Positions 52,887 to 64,000 of a DNA stretch of 64,000 nt are shown here, piece by piece. A program made the translations under genes and the position numbers. This DNA comes from Egibacteraceae bacterium (lineage in GTDB: Bacteria; Actinomycetota; Nitriliruptoria; Euzebyales; Egibacteraceae). Location of the stretch: contig JAUJNX010000013.1 in assembly GCA_030447925.1 (NCBI GenBank), forward strand, positions 1-64,000. Direction: 5' to 3'. Position 1 is the stretch's first letter; every line of letters starts with the position of its first letter. The notes beneath the pieces were generated by a model. That model saw only the letters and a program-made list of their open reading frames with translations, had not been told where the DNA came from and searched no databases.

Positions 52887-53402
52887 GTGGCCACCGGCGG
52901 CGCGCGGGAGGGGCGCTACCGCGCGCCGCCGCTCGTCGAGCACGACCGCGCGGGGCGACCGCTGGCCCGGCCCTACCCGAGGCAGCGGGGACCGGTGCGC
53001 GCGCTGGTCGCGCTCGCCGGGGTGCTCGCCGTCGGCGCGGCGGCCGGCCGGGCCGCCGCGGTGGCGGCGCTGGTGGCCGCCGCCGCGGGGCTGGCCGCCG
53101 CCGTCCAGGCCCCGCAGCAGGGCCCGACCCCCCCCCCCACGTTCCTCACCCTGCGCACGGCCGAGGCCGCGACCCTGGCGCCGGGGACGTGGATCCGGCT
53201 GCGCGGCGGCTGGGCCGTCCAGGTGATGAACGTGCACCTGGCCGTGCCCGGCGTGGTCGGTGACGCGACCCCGCCCGCGGCACGCGTGCGCTGCTCGGAC
53301 GGGGTGACCCGCACGCTGCGCCCGCACGACCCGGTCGCCGTGCTCCAGCCCGTCGACCTGCGCCGCCCGCGGCGCGACCCGGAGCGTGTCGCGCCGCACT
53401 GA
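52887..53402 (+). CDS. Small membrane protein, transfer-cluster associated
   Basis: About 171 residues, family not recognised. A polar Arg-rich N-terminus, two hydrophobic Ala/Val helices (LVALAGVLAVGAAAGRAAAV and on to about residue 72) and a soluble C-terminal part TFLTLRTAEAATLAPGTWIR, continuing to CSDGVTRTLRPHDPV. GTG 52887 begins a few bases after the stop of the SLT/M23 gene, so the two are probably co-transcribed. Confidence 0.5.
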   Translation: MATGGAREGRYRAPPLVEHDRAGRPLARPYPRQRGPVRALVALAGVLAVGAAAGRAAAVAALVAAAAGLAAAVQAPQQGPTPPPTFLTLRTAEAATLAPGTWIRLRGGWAVQVMNVHLAVPGVVGDATPPAARVRCSDGVTRTLRPHDPVAVLQPVDLRRPRRDPERVAPH

Positions 53403-53441
53403 CCTGTCCTTCAGTACAGGGGTATCACCCGCATCACTGCG

Positions 53442-53470
53442 TTGATCGCGAGCGTCTTGCCTGGCAGGTT
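53442..53470 (+). promoter_or_regulatory. Leaderless promoter TTGATC-N17-CAGGTT of the CAP gene
   Basis: TTGATC (53442-53447), a 17-bp spacer and CAGGTT (53465-53470) form a near-consensus sigma-70-type promoter. The -10 box ends six bases before the ATG at 53477, predicting a leaderless message. This is the best-defined -35/-10 pair among the leaderless genes of the window. Confidence 0.6.
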
Positions 53471-53476
53471 CGCCCC

Positions 53477-54305
53477 ATGCGAGGACGCTGGGTGCTGGTC
53501 GGACTGCTCGCCGCGACGACGATCGCCCTGGCGGCGCCGGCGTCGGGGGCCACCCCGTCGCGGCGCCCGCGGAGGGGCCCGCACCGGTGGTGTCGGTCCG
53601 CCAGCTCTGGCGCTGGCTGGGACTGGTCGGCATCGACAGCCCCCTGGAGCTGGCCGGGCAGGTGCGCGACGCCACCCGGCCGCTGGCGGTGTGCGTGTCC
53701 GGCGGCGGGCAGGCGCCGCGCTGCGGCGCCGAGGACCCGCGGGTCCCGCCGCCGCCCCCGCCGCCCGCGCCCGAGCTCCCCCGGCGCCGGCCGAGGAGCC
53801 GTCGCCGACCGAGGAACCGGAAACCACCGAGGAACCATCGCCGACCGAGGAGCCGGCACCGACCGAGGAGCCGGCACCGGGCGGGCAGACCCCGCCCGCA
53901 CCCCCGCCGGCGCCGGCCCCGGCGCCGGTGCCCGCGACCTCGGTGGACGAGTCGGTGGAGGCCCGCATCCTCGAGCTGGTCAACCGCGACCGCGCCGCGG
54001 CCGGGCTGCCCGCCCTGGCCGCCGACGACGGGCTGCGGGCCGGCGCGCGCGAGTGGTCCGACGCGATGGCCGCCGCGGGCGAGCTGTCCCACGACGACCT
54101 GGTCCTCCCCGGCGGCGCCCGCACGGCCGGGGAGAACGTGGCGATGCGCACCTCCGGCAGCGACGTCGGCGCGCTGCTGCACCAGCAGTTCATGGACTCC
54201 CCGGGCCACCGCGCCAACGTCCTGTCGGACGACTTCAGCCTGATCGGCATCGGCGTCACGACCACCCGTGACGCCACCTGGGTCACCCAGCGCTTCGCCG
54301 GCTGA
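53477..54305 (+). CDS. Secreted CAP (SCP/PR1)-domain protein, two frameshifts
   Basis: Signal peptide [20 protein letters not shown], then [20 protein letters not shown], a Pro/Glu/Thr repeat linker ([15 protein letters not shown]) and a C-terminal CAP domain ([61 protein letters not shown]) with the usual His and Glu residues. The frame changes near 53563 and in a C5 run at 53778-53782, each equal to one lost base. Secreted CAP proteins of bacteria are mostly of unknown role. Confidence 0.72.
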
Positions 54306-54384
54306 CCCGCCCGCCGCGCGCGGGGCTGTCGCAGGGGGTCGGTATCCTCGGCAGCCAGAGACGTGGGCCGAAAGGGTGGCGGAG

Positions 54385-57273
<2,889 letters not shown>

Positions 57274-57377
57274 CGGGCTGCGCCGACCGCGAACGATCGA
57301 GGTTGTCCCAACCCTGATCGGTGTCGACTGCGGGACGCGCGGGACGTACGGTGGACGGCCCGACGAAAGGGCGGTCC

Positions 57378-58205
57378 ATGAGCACGACAGAGCAGGCCTA
57401 CGACGTCGACGCCCTGGTCAAGGGCATCTACACCGAGGGCATCATCGGTCTGAAGGGCGCGTTCTCCCGCGAGTGGGCGCAGCAGCTCCGCGAGGACATC
57501 GACGTCCTGTTCGAGGAGGCCATCCAGCGGCCGAACGGGGCGCTGGGACGCGGCCCGAAGCGCTACTACGTCGAGATCAACCCGGAGCGGCTGCGCGGCT
57601 TCGCCGAGCTGGTCGCCCACCCGTGGGTGCACGCGGTGTCCGAGGGCGTGCTGGGCCCCGACTGGAAGATCGTGGAGGTCGGGTTCGACACGCCGTTCCC
57701 CGGCGCCCAGAACCAGCCGTGGCACCGCGACTTCCCGGCACCCGAGGAGACCGTCCGCGACCGCAAGCTGACGTCGCTGGCCTTCAACCTGACCACCGTC
57801 GACGTGACCCCGGAGATGGGGCCGTTCGAGATCGCGCCGGGCACGCAGTGGGAGCACGGGCCCCACTTCGACCACGGCATGTTCCCGCCCCGCGACGAGT
57901 GGCCGCGCTACGCCTCCCTGGCCCAGCAGAAGATGCCCAAGATGGGCGACATCTCCGCGCGGTCCGCGCTGACGATCCACCGCGGCACCGCCAACCGGTC
58001 CGACACGGCCCGGCCGGTCCTGGTCCTGGGCGTGGACGCGCCGGGGGCCGGCAACGCCGAGCGCCACGACCTGCAGCTGACCCACGCCTACGCCGCGACG
58101 CTGCCGCCGCACGTCCTGGCCCACCTCGACTACCGCCTGGTCGACGAGCTCGTCCCGGTGGAGCAGCAGCACACCATCGAGGGCCTGGTCATGGGCGAGG
58201 CCTGA
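57378..58205 (+). CDS. Phytanoyl-CoA dioxygenase (PhyH) family protein
   Basis: A 275-residue non-haem Fe(II)/2-oxoglutarate-type oxygenase: HxD of the metal triad in PWHRDF (near 120-122), MGPFEIAPGTQWEH and the distal His with SALTIHRGTANRS (near 200). It would hydroxylate an unknown small molecule. ATG 57378 follows AAAGGGCGGTCC. A possible promoter GTCGAC-N18-TACGGT ends about 28 bp upstream. A hairpin after the stop suggests a single-gene unit. Confidence 0.82.
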   Translation: MSTTEQAYDVDALVKGIYTEGIIGLKGAFSREWAQQLREDIDVLFEEAIQRPNGALGRGPKRYYVEINPERLRGFAELVAHPWVHAVSEGVLGPDWKIVEVGFDTPFPGAQNQPWHRDFPAPEETVRDRKLTSLAFNLTTVDVTPEMGPFEIAPGTQWEHGPHFDHGMFPPRDEWPRYASLAQQKMPKMGDISARSALTIHRGTANRSDTARPVLVLGVDAPGAGNAERHDLQLTHAYAATLPPHVLAHLDYRLVDELVPVEQQHTIEGLVMGEA

Positions 58206-58221
58206 GCGACGCGCACCACGA

Positions 58222-58251
58222 CGGGACCCGCGGCAGCCGCCGCGGGTCCCG
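58222..58251. terminator. Terminator hairpin, 12-bp stem
   Basis: CGGGACCCGCGG (58222-58233) pairs with CCGCGGGTCCCG (58240-58251) around CAGCCG. It lies between the convergent PhyH and CU044_5270-type genes and can serve both. No T tract. Confidence 0.8.
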
Positions 58252-58275
58252 GGCACGTGGAGTCGGGAGGCGGGC

Positions 58276-59304
58276 TCAGGGCCGGATGTCGGTCCCGTCG
58301 ACGATGCCGGACGCGGTGATGCCGAAGTAGCTGATGGTCTCGCCGGGCTCGGCGTCGATCCAGTCGACGTCGCGCTGCAGCACCCGCCGCTCGCCGACGT
58401 AGGCGCCGGTGGCCGGGTCGAACAGGAGCTCCTCGCGCAGCTCGCCGGACTCGTCGTCCAGGGCCACCGCGGTCGCGGTCCGCCCGAACGGGTCCACCGT
58501 CTCGCCGACCAGCACCACCCCGGGGATGGCGGCAGCGACCTCGTACAGCGCCGCGCGCAGGGCCGGGGGGAGCGGCTGGCGGAGCATGTCGCCGACCACC
58601 ACGAAGCGGGCGACGTGTGCGGGCCGGTCGCGGTAGCCCTCGAGGGAGCGCTCGATGTGGGCACTGAGCGCCCCGGGGTCGGTAGGCAGGGCCAGCAGGT
58701 CGTCGTAGGTGCCCGCGAGGCCGTGGCCGAGGGTGAATCCGCTGCCCTGCGACACGGGGACGGCTTCCGTCGCGGCACCGTCCGCGGGCCGGACGTAGGG
58801 CCCGACCTCCTGCTCCCAGGTGTCCGAGCCCTCCTCGGAGCGGATCATGCGGCCCGAGCCATCGGTCGTGACCCAGTCCTCGTACCGCGACCGGCCCTGG
58901 AGGACCTCGCCGCCGTCGGTGCTGTAGGCCGACACGCCCTCGGTGAGGGTGTACCAGTACTGGCCGGGCTGGAGGATGCCCGGGCCCGCCGCCGCTGCTG
59001 CTGCGCGGCCGGTGGCCCGCAGCGTCTCGGCCGCGGCGGCGTCGAGGACCGGGGCACCGGTGGGCGCGATCGTGGTGCCCACGAAGATCACCACCGCGAG
59101 CGCGGCGGCGCCCCCCGCGAGCGCGGCCCAGCGTCGGCGCGCGGGACGCGGGACGGTGCGCGTGCCCCCGGCGGCAGCCCGGCCGCGGATCTCGGTGAGC
59201 AGGGCCCGGCCCTCCGGGCTGCGGCCCCAGTCGTCCAGGCTGCCGGGCGTCACGGGGTTGGCCCGGCGGATGCTGTCGTCCACGTTCATGGTCGCTCCGT
59301 TCAT
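58276..59304 (-). CDS. CU044_5270-type membrane protein (partner of ECF sigma)
   Basis: A 342-residue protein: short cytoplasmic N-terminus (IRRANPVTPGSLDDW), one membrane helix (WAALAGGAAALAVVIFVGTT, about 53-72) and an extracytoplasmic domain with GQYWYTLTEGVSAYSTDGGE and IPGVVLVGETVDPFGRTATA. The family is regularly encoded directly after an ECF sigma factor and may act as its anti-sigma or sensor. ATG 59304 overlaps the sigma stop (ATGA) and has AGGAGG seven bases upstream; ATG 59289 is also possible. Confidence 0.78.
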   Translation of the reverse strand: MNGATMNVDDSIRRANPVTPGSLDDWGRSPEGRALLTEIRGRAAAGGTRTVPRPARRRWAALAGGAAALAVVIFVGTTIAPTGAPVLDAAAAETLRATGRAAAAAAGPGILQPGQYWYTLTEGVSAYSTDGGEVLQGRSRYEDWVTTDGSGRMIRSEEGSDTWEQEVGPYVRPADGAATEAVPVSQGSGFTLGHGLAGTYDDLLALPTDPGALSAHIERSLEGYRDRPAHVARFVVVGDMLRQPLPPALRAALYEVAAAIPGVVLVGETVDPFGRTATAVALDDESGELREELLFDPATGAYVGERRVLQRDVDWIDAEPGETISYFGITASGIVDGTDIRP

Positions 59305-59930
59305 GCGACGTCCTCCTGCGCTGTCACGGGCGAGCCCAGCAGCCGCTCGCCGACCGCGGCCAGGCCGTCGCCCGCCTGGGTCTGCGGTCCCGCGCCCAGC
59401 CTCCGCAGCGCGCCGGCCAGCTTCCGGCGGGCCCGGTGCAGGCGCACCGCCAGCGCACCCGTCGAGCAGCCCGCCACCTGCGCGGCCTGCCGGTGGCTCA
59501 GACCGTCCCAGGTCACCAGGGTGATCGCCTCCCGGTCCCGGTCGCTGAGCGTCGCCAGCGCCGCGTGCACGGCGAGCTGTGCGGCGACGCTGTCGGCGTG
59601 GTCCCCCTCCTGCAGCACCGCCCGCTGGCGAGCCCGCTGCTGGAGCGCGGCGCGCCGCTGGTCGCCCCGGTGGCGGTTGGCCACCTGCTTGCGGGCGATC
59701 CCGAGCAGCCACGGCAGCGGCTCGCGCGGCGCGTCGTCCATGCGCCGCCACAGCACCAGGAACGTCTCGGCCACCACGTCGTGGGCCGCCTGGTCGTCGG
59801 TGCGCCGCTTCGCGTAGGCCAGGACCCTCCCCGCGTGCTCGGCGTAGATCTGCTCGAAGGCGCGGGTCCGGCCCGCCGGGGAGACGTCCCCGGCGGTGGG
59901 GCCCCGCACGCTCTGCATCGTGGCGATCAT
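59301..59930 (-). CDS. ECF-type RNA polymerase sigma factor
   Basis: About 209 residues: region 2 (FEQIYAEHAGRVLAYAKRRT and DDQAAHDVVAETFLVLWRRM, about 25-70) and region 4 (ALATLSDRDREAITLVTWDG, LSHRQAAQVAGCSTGALAVR, about 125-175). It would direct transcription of a small regulon, probably including itself and the downstream membrane partner. ATG 59930 is preferred because GGGAG lies four bases before it; the longer open frame upstream is Pro/Arg antisense-like sequence. Confidence 0.87.
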   Translation of the reverse strand: MIATMQSVRGPTAGDVSPAGRTRAFEQIYAEHAGRVLAYAKRRTDDQAAHDVVAETFLVLWRRMDDAPREPLPWLLGIARKQVANRHRGDQRRAALQQRARQRAVLQEGDHADSVAAQLAVHAALATLSDRDREAITLVTWDGLSHRQAAQVAGCSTGALAVRLHRARRKLAGALRRLGAGPQTQAGDGLAAVGERLLGSPVTAQEDVA

Positions 59931-60004
59931 GCTGCTCCCGATCGTCGCCCTGTGGACCCGGTGGAGGGCCCGCACCACAGAGGTGTCCGGAGGCGGTGGG
60001 AACC

Positions 60005-61573
60005 TTACGGGGCCAGGACGTGGCGGGTGCGGCGCGTCACGGCCTCCAGGGTGGGCAGGCCGGGTCCCTCGCAGGCGGCCAGCACGTAGCGGTCGGGGCG
60101 GACGACCGCCACGCGGGCCCGGTGGCGGCGGAACCACGCCGCCGCGGCGCCGTCGGCGGGGTCCAGCCGCACCGCCCGCACGCCGACGGAGGTCCAGAAG
60201 CCGCGCGCGGCGGGCGACAGGCGCGCGGCCGGGTCCGTGTCAAGCCCGACCAGGGCGAAGCCGGCGCCCAGGACCTCGTCGAGCAGCACGTCGCGGCCGT
60301 CACGGCGGACGGCCGGCTGGGGGAACGGGAATCCGGCGTCCGCCTCCCCCGCAAGACCGGCGGCGCGCAGGCCGGGGAGCGCCCGGCGGCGGGGCAGGAC
60401 CAGCGGGCCCGGGCGCAGGCCCGGCGTCCGCACCGCCGACAGGCGCCGCCGCAGCGGTCCGGGCAGGTGGCCGGCGGCCCGCAGGGCGCCGCGCAGCGCC
60501 CCGGCGGACGGCCCGTCGCCGGTCACCACCTGACCCAGCAGCACGGTCAGCGACGTCGCGGTCGCCACGTGGGCGGAGCGCTCGGCCTCGTAGGTGTCCA
60601 GCAGCGCGTCGCCGCCCGCGCCGGCGCGCACGAGCGCCAGCTTCCAGGCCAGGTTGGCGGCGTCGCGCAGCCCCGCGCACAGGCCCTGGCCCAGGAACGG
60701 CGGCATCTGGTGGGCCGCGTCGCCCAGCAGGAACACCCGCCCGGCGCGCCAGCGCTCCGCGCGCAGGGCGTGGAAGCGGTACTCGGCGCGGCGGCGCACC
60801 CGCACGGGCCGCCCGCCGGTCCAGGCGGCGACCCGGCCGGCCAGGGGGACGGCCGCGAGGAACGCCTCCCCGCCGACCCCGTCGGGCAGCAGGAACTCCC
60901 AGCGGTAGCGCCCCGGGCCCATGGGCACGAACGTCCGGGGGGCGGCCGGGTCGCAGACCTGCTGGGGCACCCGGGCGGCCAGCGGCGGGCCGTCGACCTC
61001 GGCGTCCACCACCAGCCAGCGCTGCTCGAACCCGCGGTCGCGCAGGCCGATGCCGAGCAGCCGCCGCACGGTGCTGCGCGCGCCGTCGCAGCCGAGCACG
61101 ACGTCGGCGGCCAGGTGCTCGACCGCCCCGGTCGCGACGTCGGTGACCGCGACGCGCACGGCGTCGCCCGCCCCGCGCAGGCCGGTGACCTCCCGGCCCA
61201 GCAGCAGCCGCCCCCCGGCGCCCGCGAGGCGCGCCCGCAGCGCCCGCTCGACGGCCGGCTGGTCGAACAGGTTGGTCTGCGGCCAGCCGTTGGCGCCGGG
61301 GCGGTCGTCGTCGCGGACGTGCCACAGGACGCGCCCGCCGGCGGTCACCAGCTGCATCCCCCGCACCGCGTGCACGGCCCCGCGCACCGCGCCCGCCAGG
61401 CCGATGCCCTGCAGGATGCGCAGCGCCTCGTCGTCCAGGTTCGCCGCGCGCGGCAGCGGGTGGACGTCGCGGTCGCGCTCGACCACCACGACGGGGACGC
61501 CGCGGGCAGCGAGCAGGTTCGCGGCGACGATCCCGACGGGACCGCCGCCGACCACGACGACGGGAGCGCGCAC
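60005..61573 (-). CDS. FAD-dependent aromatic-ring monooxygenase (MhpA/TfdB-like)
   Basis: A 522-residue class A flavoprotein hydroxylase: GxGxxG at GGGPVG (near 8-13), the NAD(P)H/FAD DG motif GCDGARSTVRRLLGI and the second FAD motif FLLGDAAHQMPPFLGQGLCA, then a C-terminal thioredoxin-like tail. MhpA-like enzymes hydroxylate phenolic propionates or phenols. GTG 61573 has TACGGT six bases upstream (61580-61585) and is probably leaderless. It lies upstream of the ECF sigma gene but with a separate start. Confidence 0.82.
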   Translation of the reverse strand: MRAPVVVVGGGPVGIVAANLLAARGVPVVVVERDRDVHPLPRAANLDDEALRILQGIGLAGAVRGAVHAVRGMQLVTAGGRVLWHVRDDDRPGANGWPQTNLFDQPAVERALRARLAGAGGRLLLGREVTGLRGAGDAVRVAVTDVATGAVEHLAADVVLGCDGARSTVRRLLGIGLRDRGFEQRWLVVDAEVDGPPLAARVPQQVCDPAAPRTFVPMGPGRYRWEFLLPDGVGGEAFLAAVPLAGRVAAWTGGRPVRVRRRAEYRFHALRAERWRAGRVFLLGDAAHQMPPFLGQGLCAGLRDAANLAWKLALVRAGAGGDALLDTYEAERSAHVATATSLTVLLGQVVTGDGPSAGALRGALRAAGHLPGPLRRRLSAVRTPGLRPGPLVLPRRRALPGLRAAGLAGEADAGFPFPQPAVRRDGRDVLLDEVLGAGFALVGLDTDPAARLSPAARGFWTSVGVRAVRLDPADGAAAAWFRRHRARVAVVRPDRYVLAACEGPGLPTLEAVTRRTRHVLAP

Positions 61574-61684
61574 CCCTCCACCGTACGGCCGGGGGGTCAG
61601 GGGGATCCCCGACGCCCCGCTCCCCGGGCGCGTGTCAGACTCGCCGGGACGGCACCGCCCCGGTCGACTACAGGAGCTCGCCAG
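61574..61684. promoter_or_regulatory. Divergent promoter region, monooxygenase and hypothetical gene
   Basis: A 111-bp divergent spacer. On the minus strand TACGGT (61580-61585) is six bases before the monooxygenase GTG. On the plus strand AGGAGCTCGCCAG precedes the ATG at 61685. No clear operator was seen. Confidence 0.4.
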
Positions 61685-62098
61685 ATGGTGGAGGCAAGGG
61701 AAGCGGCATGGAGCCGCGTCACCGAGCAGTTCTCGGCGCTCGCGGACCGCGTGAAGCAGCACTACCAGACCCAGGACGAGGCGTCCCCGACGCCGGCGGA
61801 GGCCGGGGACAGCGTCCGCGACGCCCTGCGCACGCTCGGCGACGCGGCCGACCGGCTGGCCTCCACGGTCGGCGACGCGGTGCGCGACCCCGAGGTGAAG
61901 ACCACCGCGCGCACGGCGGCCAACTCGCTGGTCGACGCGATCGGGCTGACGCTGTCCCAGCTGGGCGGGGACCTGCGCGCCCGCACCGACAAGCGCCCCG
62001 CCGCGGAGGACGCCGCGTGGGAGGAGCCGCGCGTCGAGGTCGTCGACCAGACGCCCAACCGCCCGGTGCTCGACCCGGACCCCGACGCGAAGCTCTAG
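61685..62098 (+). CDS. Hypothetical helical protein, 137 residues
   Basis: Mostly alpha-helical and charged (VTEQFSALADRVKQHYQTQD, RDALRTLGDAADRLASTVGD, TTARTAANSLVDAIGLTLSQ). It lacks a signal or membrane helix and has a Pro/Asp-rich tail ending DPDPDAKL. It resembles small actinobacterial proteins of unknown function that have an amphipathic-helix bundle. ATG 61685 follows AGGAG. It overlaps the convergent phosphatase gene by four bases at the 3' end. Confidence 0.65.
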   Translation: MVEAREAAWSRVTEQFSALADRVKQHYQTQDEASPTPAEAGDSVRDALRTLGDAADRLASTVGDAVRDPEVKTTARTAANSLVDAIGLTLSQLGGDLRARTDKRPAAEDAAWEEPRVEVVDQTPNRPVLDPDPDAKL

Positions 62099-62682
62099 CT
62101 CTGGATCTGCTCCGTCACGTTCCAGTGGCGGATGCAGGTCAGGTCGTGGTGGCGGCTGAGGACGCCGACGGTCGCGGTGTCCAGCAGCAGCCGCCGCCCC
62201 TCCGCGGCGGGCAGGGTGCACCAGCGCGCGGCCAGCACGCGCAGGAGGTGGCCGTGGGCGAACAGCAGGACGTCGTCGCCCACGGCGTCGATGACCGCGA
62301 GGACCCGGTCGCAGCGGGCGCCCAGCTCCTCCAGCGACTCGCCGCCGACCATCGGGTGGGTCCACGGCGTCCAGCCGGGGATCTCCGCCTGGATGTCGAC
62401 GGTGGTGCGGCCCTCGTACGCGCCGTAGTCCCACTCGCGCAGGTCGTCGAGGACCTCGGCGTCGGGGAAGCCGGCCAGCCGGGCGGTCTCGCGCGCCCGT
62501 GACAGCGGACTGGCCAGGACCCGCCCGAAGTGGCGGCGGGCAAGGATCGACCCGAGCCGGTCGCGGGCCTGCGCCTCGCCCCGCGGGGTCAACGGGATGT
62601 CCGCCTTGCCGGTGTGCTGCCCCGTGAGGCTCCACTCCGTCTCGCCGTGGCGCACGAGCACCACGTCCGGTCCGTCAGCCAC
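62095..62682 (-). CDS. Histidine phosphatase superfamily protein (phosphoglycerate-mutase-like)
   Basis: A 195-residue member of the RHG branch: catalytic RHGE (11-14), SPLSRARETA with the second Arg, EWDYGAYEG with the acid Glu and FAHGHLLR with the second His. It may act on small phosphate esters such as 2,3-bisphosphoglycerate or ribose phosphates; the family does not allow a closer call. GTG 62682 has GAGGAG seven bases upstream. It is divergent from the NADH dehydrogenase gene. Confidence 0.87.
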   Translation of the reverse strand: MADGPDVVLVRHGETEWSLTGQHTGKADIPLTPRGEAQARDRLGSILARRHFGRVLASPLSRARETARLAGFPDAEVLDDLREWDYGAYEGRTTVDIQAEIPGWTPWTHPMVGGESLEELGARCDRVLAVIDAVGDDVLLFAHGHLLRVLAARWCTLPAAEGRRLLLDTATVGVLSRHHDLTCIRHWNVTEQIQS

Positions 62683-62749
62683 GTCTGCGCTCCTCGGTCG
62701 GCCGCTGCGCTTGCGACACTAGGCCACGCGCTCGTGGAGAGGGGGGAGC

Positions 62750-64000
62750 ATGGCAGCCCATCGGGTCGTGGTGGTCGGGGCCGGGTTCGGCGGGCTGGCG
62801 GTCGCCCGCGGGCTCGCGCGCGCCCCGGGGATCGAGGTCCTGGTCGTGGACCGCACCAACTACCACCTGTTCCAGCCGCTGCTCTACCAGGTGGCGACGG
62901 CGGGCCTGGAGCCCGCCGACATCGCCTACCCGGCCCGCGGGATCGCCCGGCGCCTGCGGACCGCGCGGTTCCGCAGCGCCGAGGTCCTGGGCGTGGACTG
63001 GGACGCGCGCACCCTGCGGGTGGCGCACGGGGCGCCGATCCCCTTCGACTCGCTGGTCCTGGCCACGGGCGCGGCGACCGCGACCTTCGGGGTGCCGGGC
63101 GCCGCCGAGCACGCCTTCGGCCTGAAGCGGCTGGACGACGCGGTCGCGCTGCGCAGCCACCTGCTGCGCCAGTTCGAGATGGCCGACGCCGACCCGCGCC
63201 TGATCGACCAGGGGGCGCTGACCGTGGTGGTCGTGGGCGGCGGGCCCACCGGCACGGAGATGGCCGGCGCCCTCACCGAGCTGTTCCGCAACGTCCTCGC
63301 GCGCGACTTCCCGCGCCTGGACATCGCCCGGTCGCGGGTGGTCCTGGTCGAGATGGCGCCGGAGGTGCTGAACGGGTTCCACCCGTCCCTGCGGGCCAGC
63401 GCGCGGCGGGAGCTGGTCCGCAAGGGCGTCGAGCTCGCGCTCGGCCGGTCGGTGGCGGAGGTCGACGCGGACGGGGTGCGCCTGGACGACGGCCGCGAGC
63501 TGCCCGCGCGGACGGTGCTGTGGGCCGCGGGCGTGCGTGCGGTGGCCCCGGAGACCGGGCTGCCCCTGGCCCGGGCGGGACGGATCGCGGTCGACCCCGA
63601 CCTGGCCGTCCCCGGTCACCCCGGCGTCTGGGCCATCGGCGACGTGGCCGGCGCGGTCGACGGCGACGGGACCCCGCTGCCCCAGCTCGCGCCCGTCGCG
63701 ATCCAGGGGGGGACCCACGTCGCCCGCCAGATCCTGCGCCGGCGCGCCGGCCTGGCGGGCGAGCCCTTCACCTACGTCGACCGCGGGACGATGGCCACGA
63801 TCGGCCGGCGCGCGGCGGTCGCCCAGCTCCCGCTGGGCATCCGCCTGACCGGCACGCTCGCCTGGCTGGCGTGGCTCGGCCTGCACCTGGTGCAGCTCAT
63901 CGGCTTCCGCAACCGCCTCAGCGTCCTGCTGAACTGGGCGTGGAACTACCTCACCTGGGACCGCGCCGCCCGCATCATCGTGGACGTGGAGGATCCCCGG
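62750..64000 (+). CDS. ndh: Type II NADH dehydrogenase (NDH-2), 3' end beyond window
   Basis: The frame runs 417 codons without a stop to the last base; typical NDH-2 has 430-460. N-terminal FAD motif VVVVGAGFGG (6-15), NYHLFQPLLYQVATAGLEPA, the NADH-binding VVVGGGPTGTEMAGAL and the conserved AIGDVAG with QLAPVAIQGG. The C-terminal LAWLGLHLVQLIGFRNR amphipathic region holds such enzymes on the membrane. It passes electrons from NADH to quinone without proton pumping. ATG 62750 follows GGGGGGAGC. Confidence 0.9.
   Translation, partial: MAAHRVVVVGAGFGGLAVARGLARAPGIEVLVVDRTNYHLFQPLLYQVATAGLEPADIAYPARGIARRLRTARFRSAEVLGVDWDARTLRVAHGAPIPFDSLVLATGAATATFGVPGAAEHAFGLKRLDDAVALRSHLLRQFEMADADPRLIDQGALTVVVVGGGPTGTEMAGALTELFRNVLARDFPRLDIARSRVVLVEMAPEVLNGFHPSLRASARRELVRKGVELALGRSVAEVDADGVRLDDGRELPARTVLWAAGVRAVAPETGLPLARAGRIAVDPDLAVPGHPGVWAIGDVAGAVDGDGTPLPQLAPVAIQGGTHVARQILRRRAGLAGEPFTYVDRGTMATIGRRAAVAQLPLGIRLTGTLAWLAWLGLHLVQLIGFRNRLSVLLNWAWNYLTWDRAARIIVDVEDPR

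Overview
The window is very GC-rich (third codon positions are almost all G or C), with GTG starts, ATGA/GTGA gene overlaps and PucR, SCO6880-type, CU044_5270 and DUF3618 families. This points to an actinobacterial chromosome. The mix would suit a deep-branching lineage such as Nitriliruptoria/Euzebya-like or Thermoleophilia-like bacteria, but that placement is a guess. No rRNA, tRNA or CRISPR array was seen.

Layout. 1-5 kb: housekeeping genes (tail of an RGG-rich protein, a methyltransferase, TspO-like, DUF2461, M50 peptidase, AlaX). 5.2-6.3 kb: an SDR-TetR operon with two operator palindromes and a broken TetR relic. 6.3-24.4 kb: a polyamine/amine catabolism and uptake region. On the plus strand are a PucR regulator and a DAO-type oxidase, then a thioredoxin-reductase-like fusion. 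On the minus strand a run of ten genes reads ALDH, aminotransferase, alanine dehydrogenase, aminotransferase, amidohydrolase, PotA, PotD, PotB, PotC, ALDH, followed by a VapBC-type pair. The inferred flow is amine import, transamination onto pyruvate, oxidation of the aldehyde, and regeneration of pyruvate from alanine by Ald. 24.5-37 kb: signalling genes (GGDEF-EAL, PAS-GAF), small enzymes, gluconokinase, a three-gene envelope-stress-type operon and an MhqO/MhqD-like pair. 37-42.8 kb: envelope and secreted genes (two broken GT-C-like genes, a GH-A hydrolase, a CHRD protein, ChaB). 42.9-53.4 kb: a type IV secretion-like cluster (VirB4 ATPase carrying an intein, SCO6880, VirB6/TrbL-like, VirB8-like, VirB2-like, ParA-like, lytic transglycosylase/M23). 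53.5-64 kb: CAP protein, aconitase, PhyH dioxygenase, an ECF sigma/CU044_5270 pair, a flavin monooxygenase and type II NADH dehydrogenase (cut by the window end).

The most unusual signal is a family of short repeats at junctions of the amine operons. Each carries a conserved reading frame ending in SRPAPEVHP or a close variant. The frame's stop codon overlaps the start codon of the next gene, and most copies also supply that gene's Shine-Dalgarno sequence. In front of ald the unit is triplicated exactly (3 x 57 bp), giving a 57-codon mini-ORF made of three 19-residue repeats.

Other points of interest are a class 3-type (Ala1, W/C/T) intein in the P-loop of a split VirB4, a recurring leaderless promoter layout (TAnnnT six or seven bases before the start codon), and about 18 frameshifts confined to 37-54 kb, nearly all single-base losses. 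The last may be assembly error, so those genes should be read as possibly intact in the real genome.
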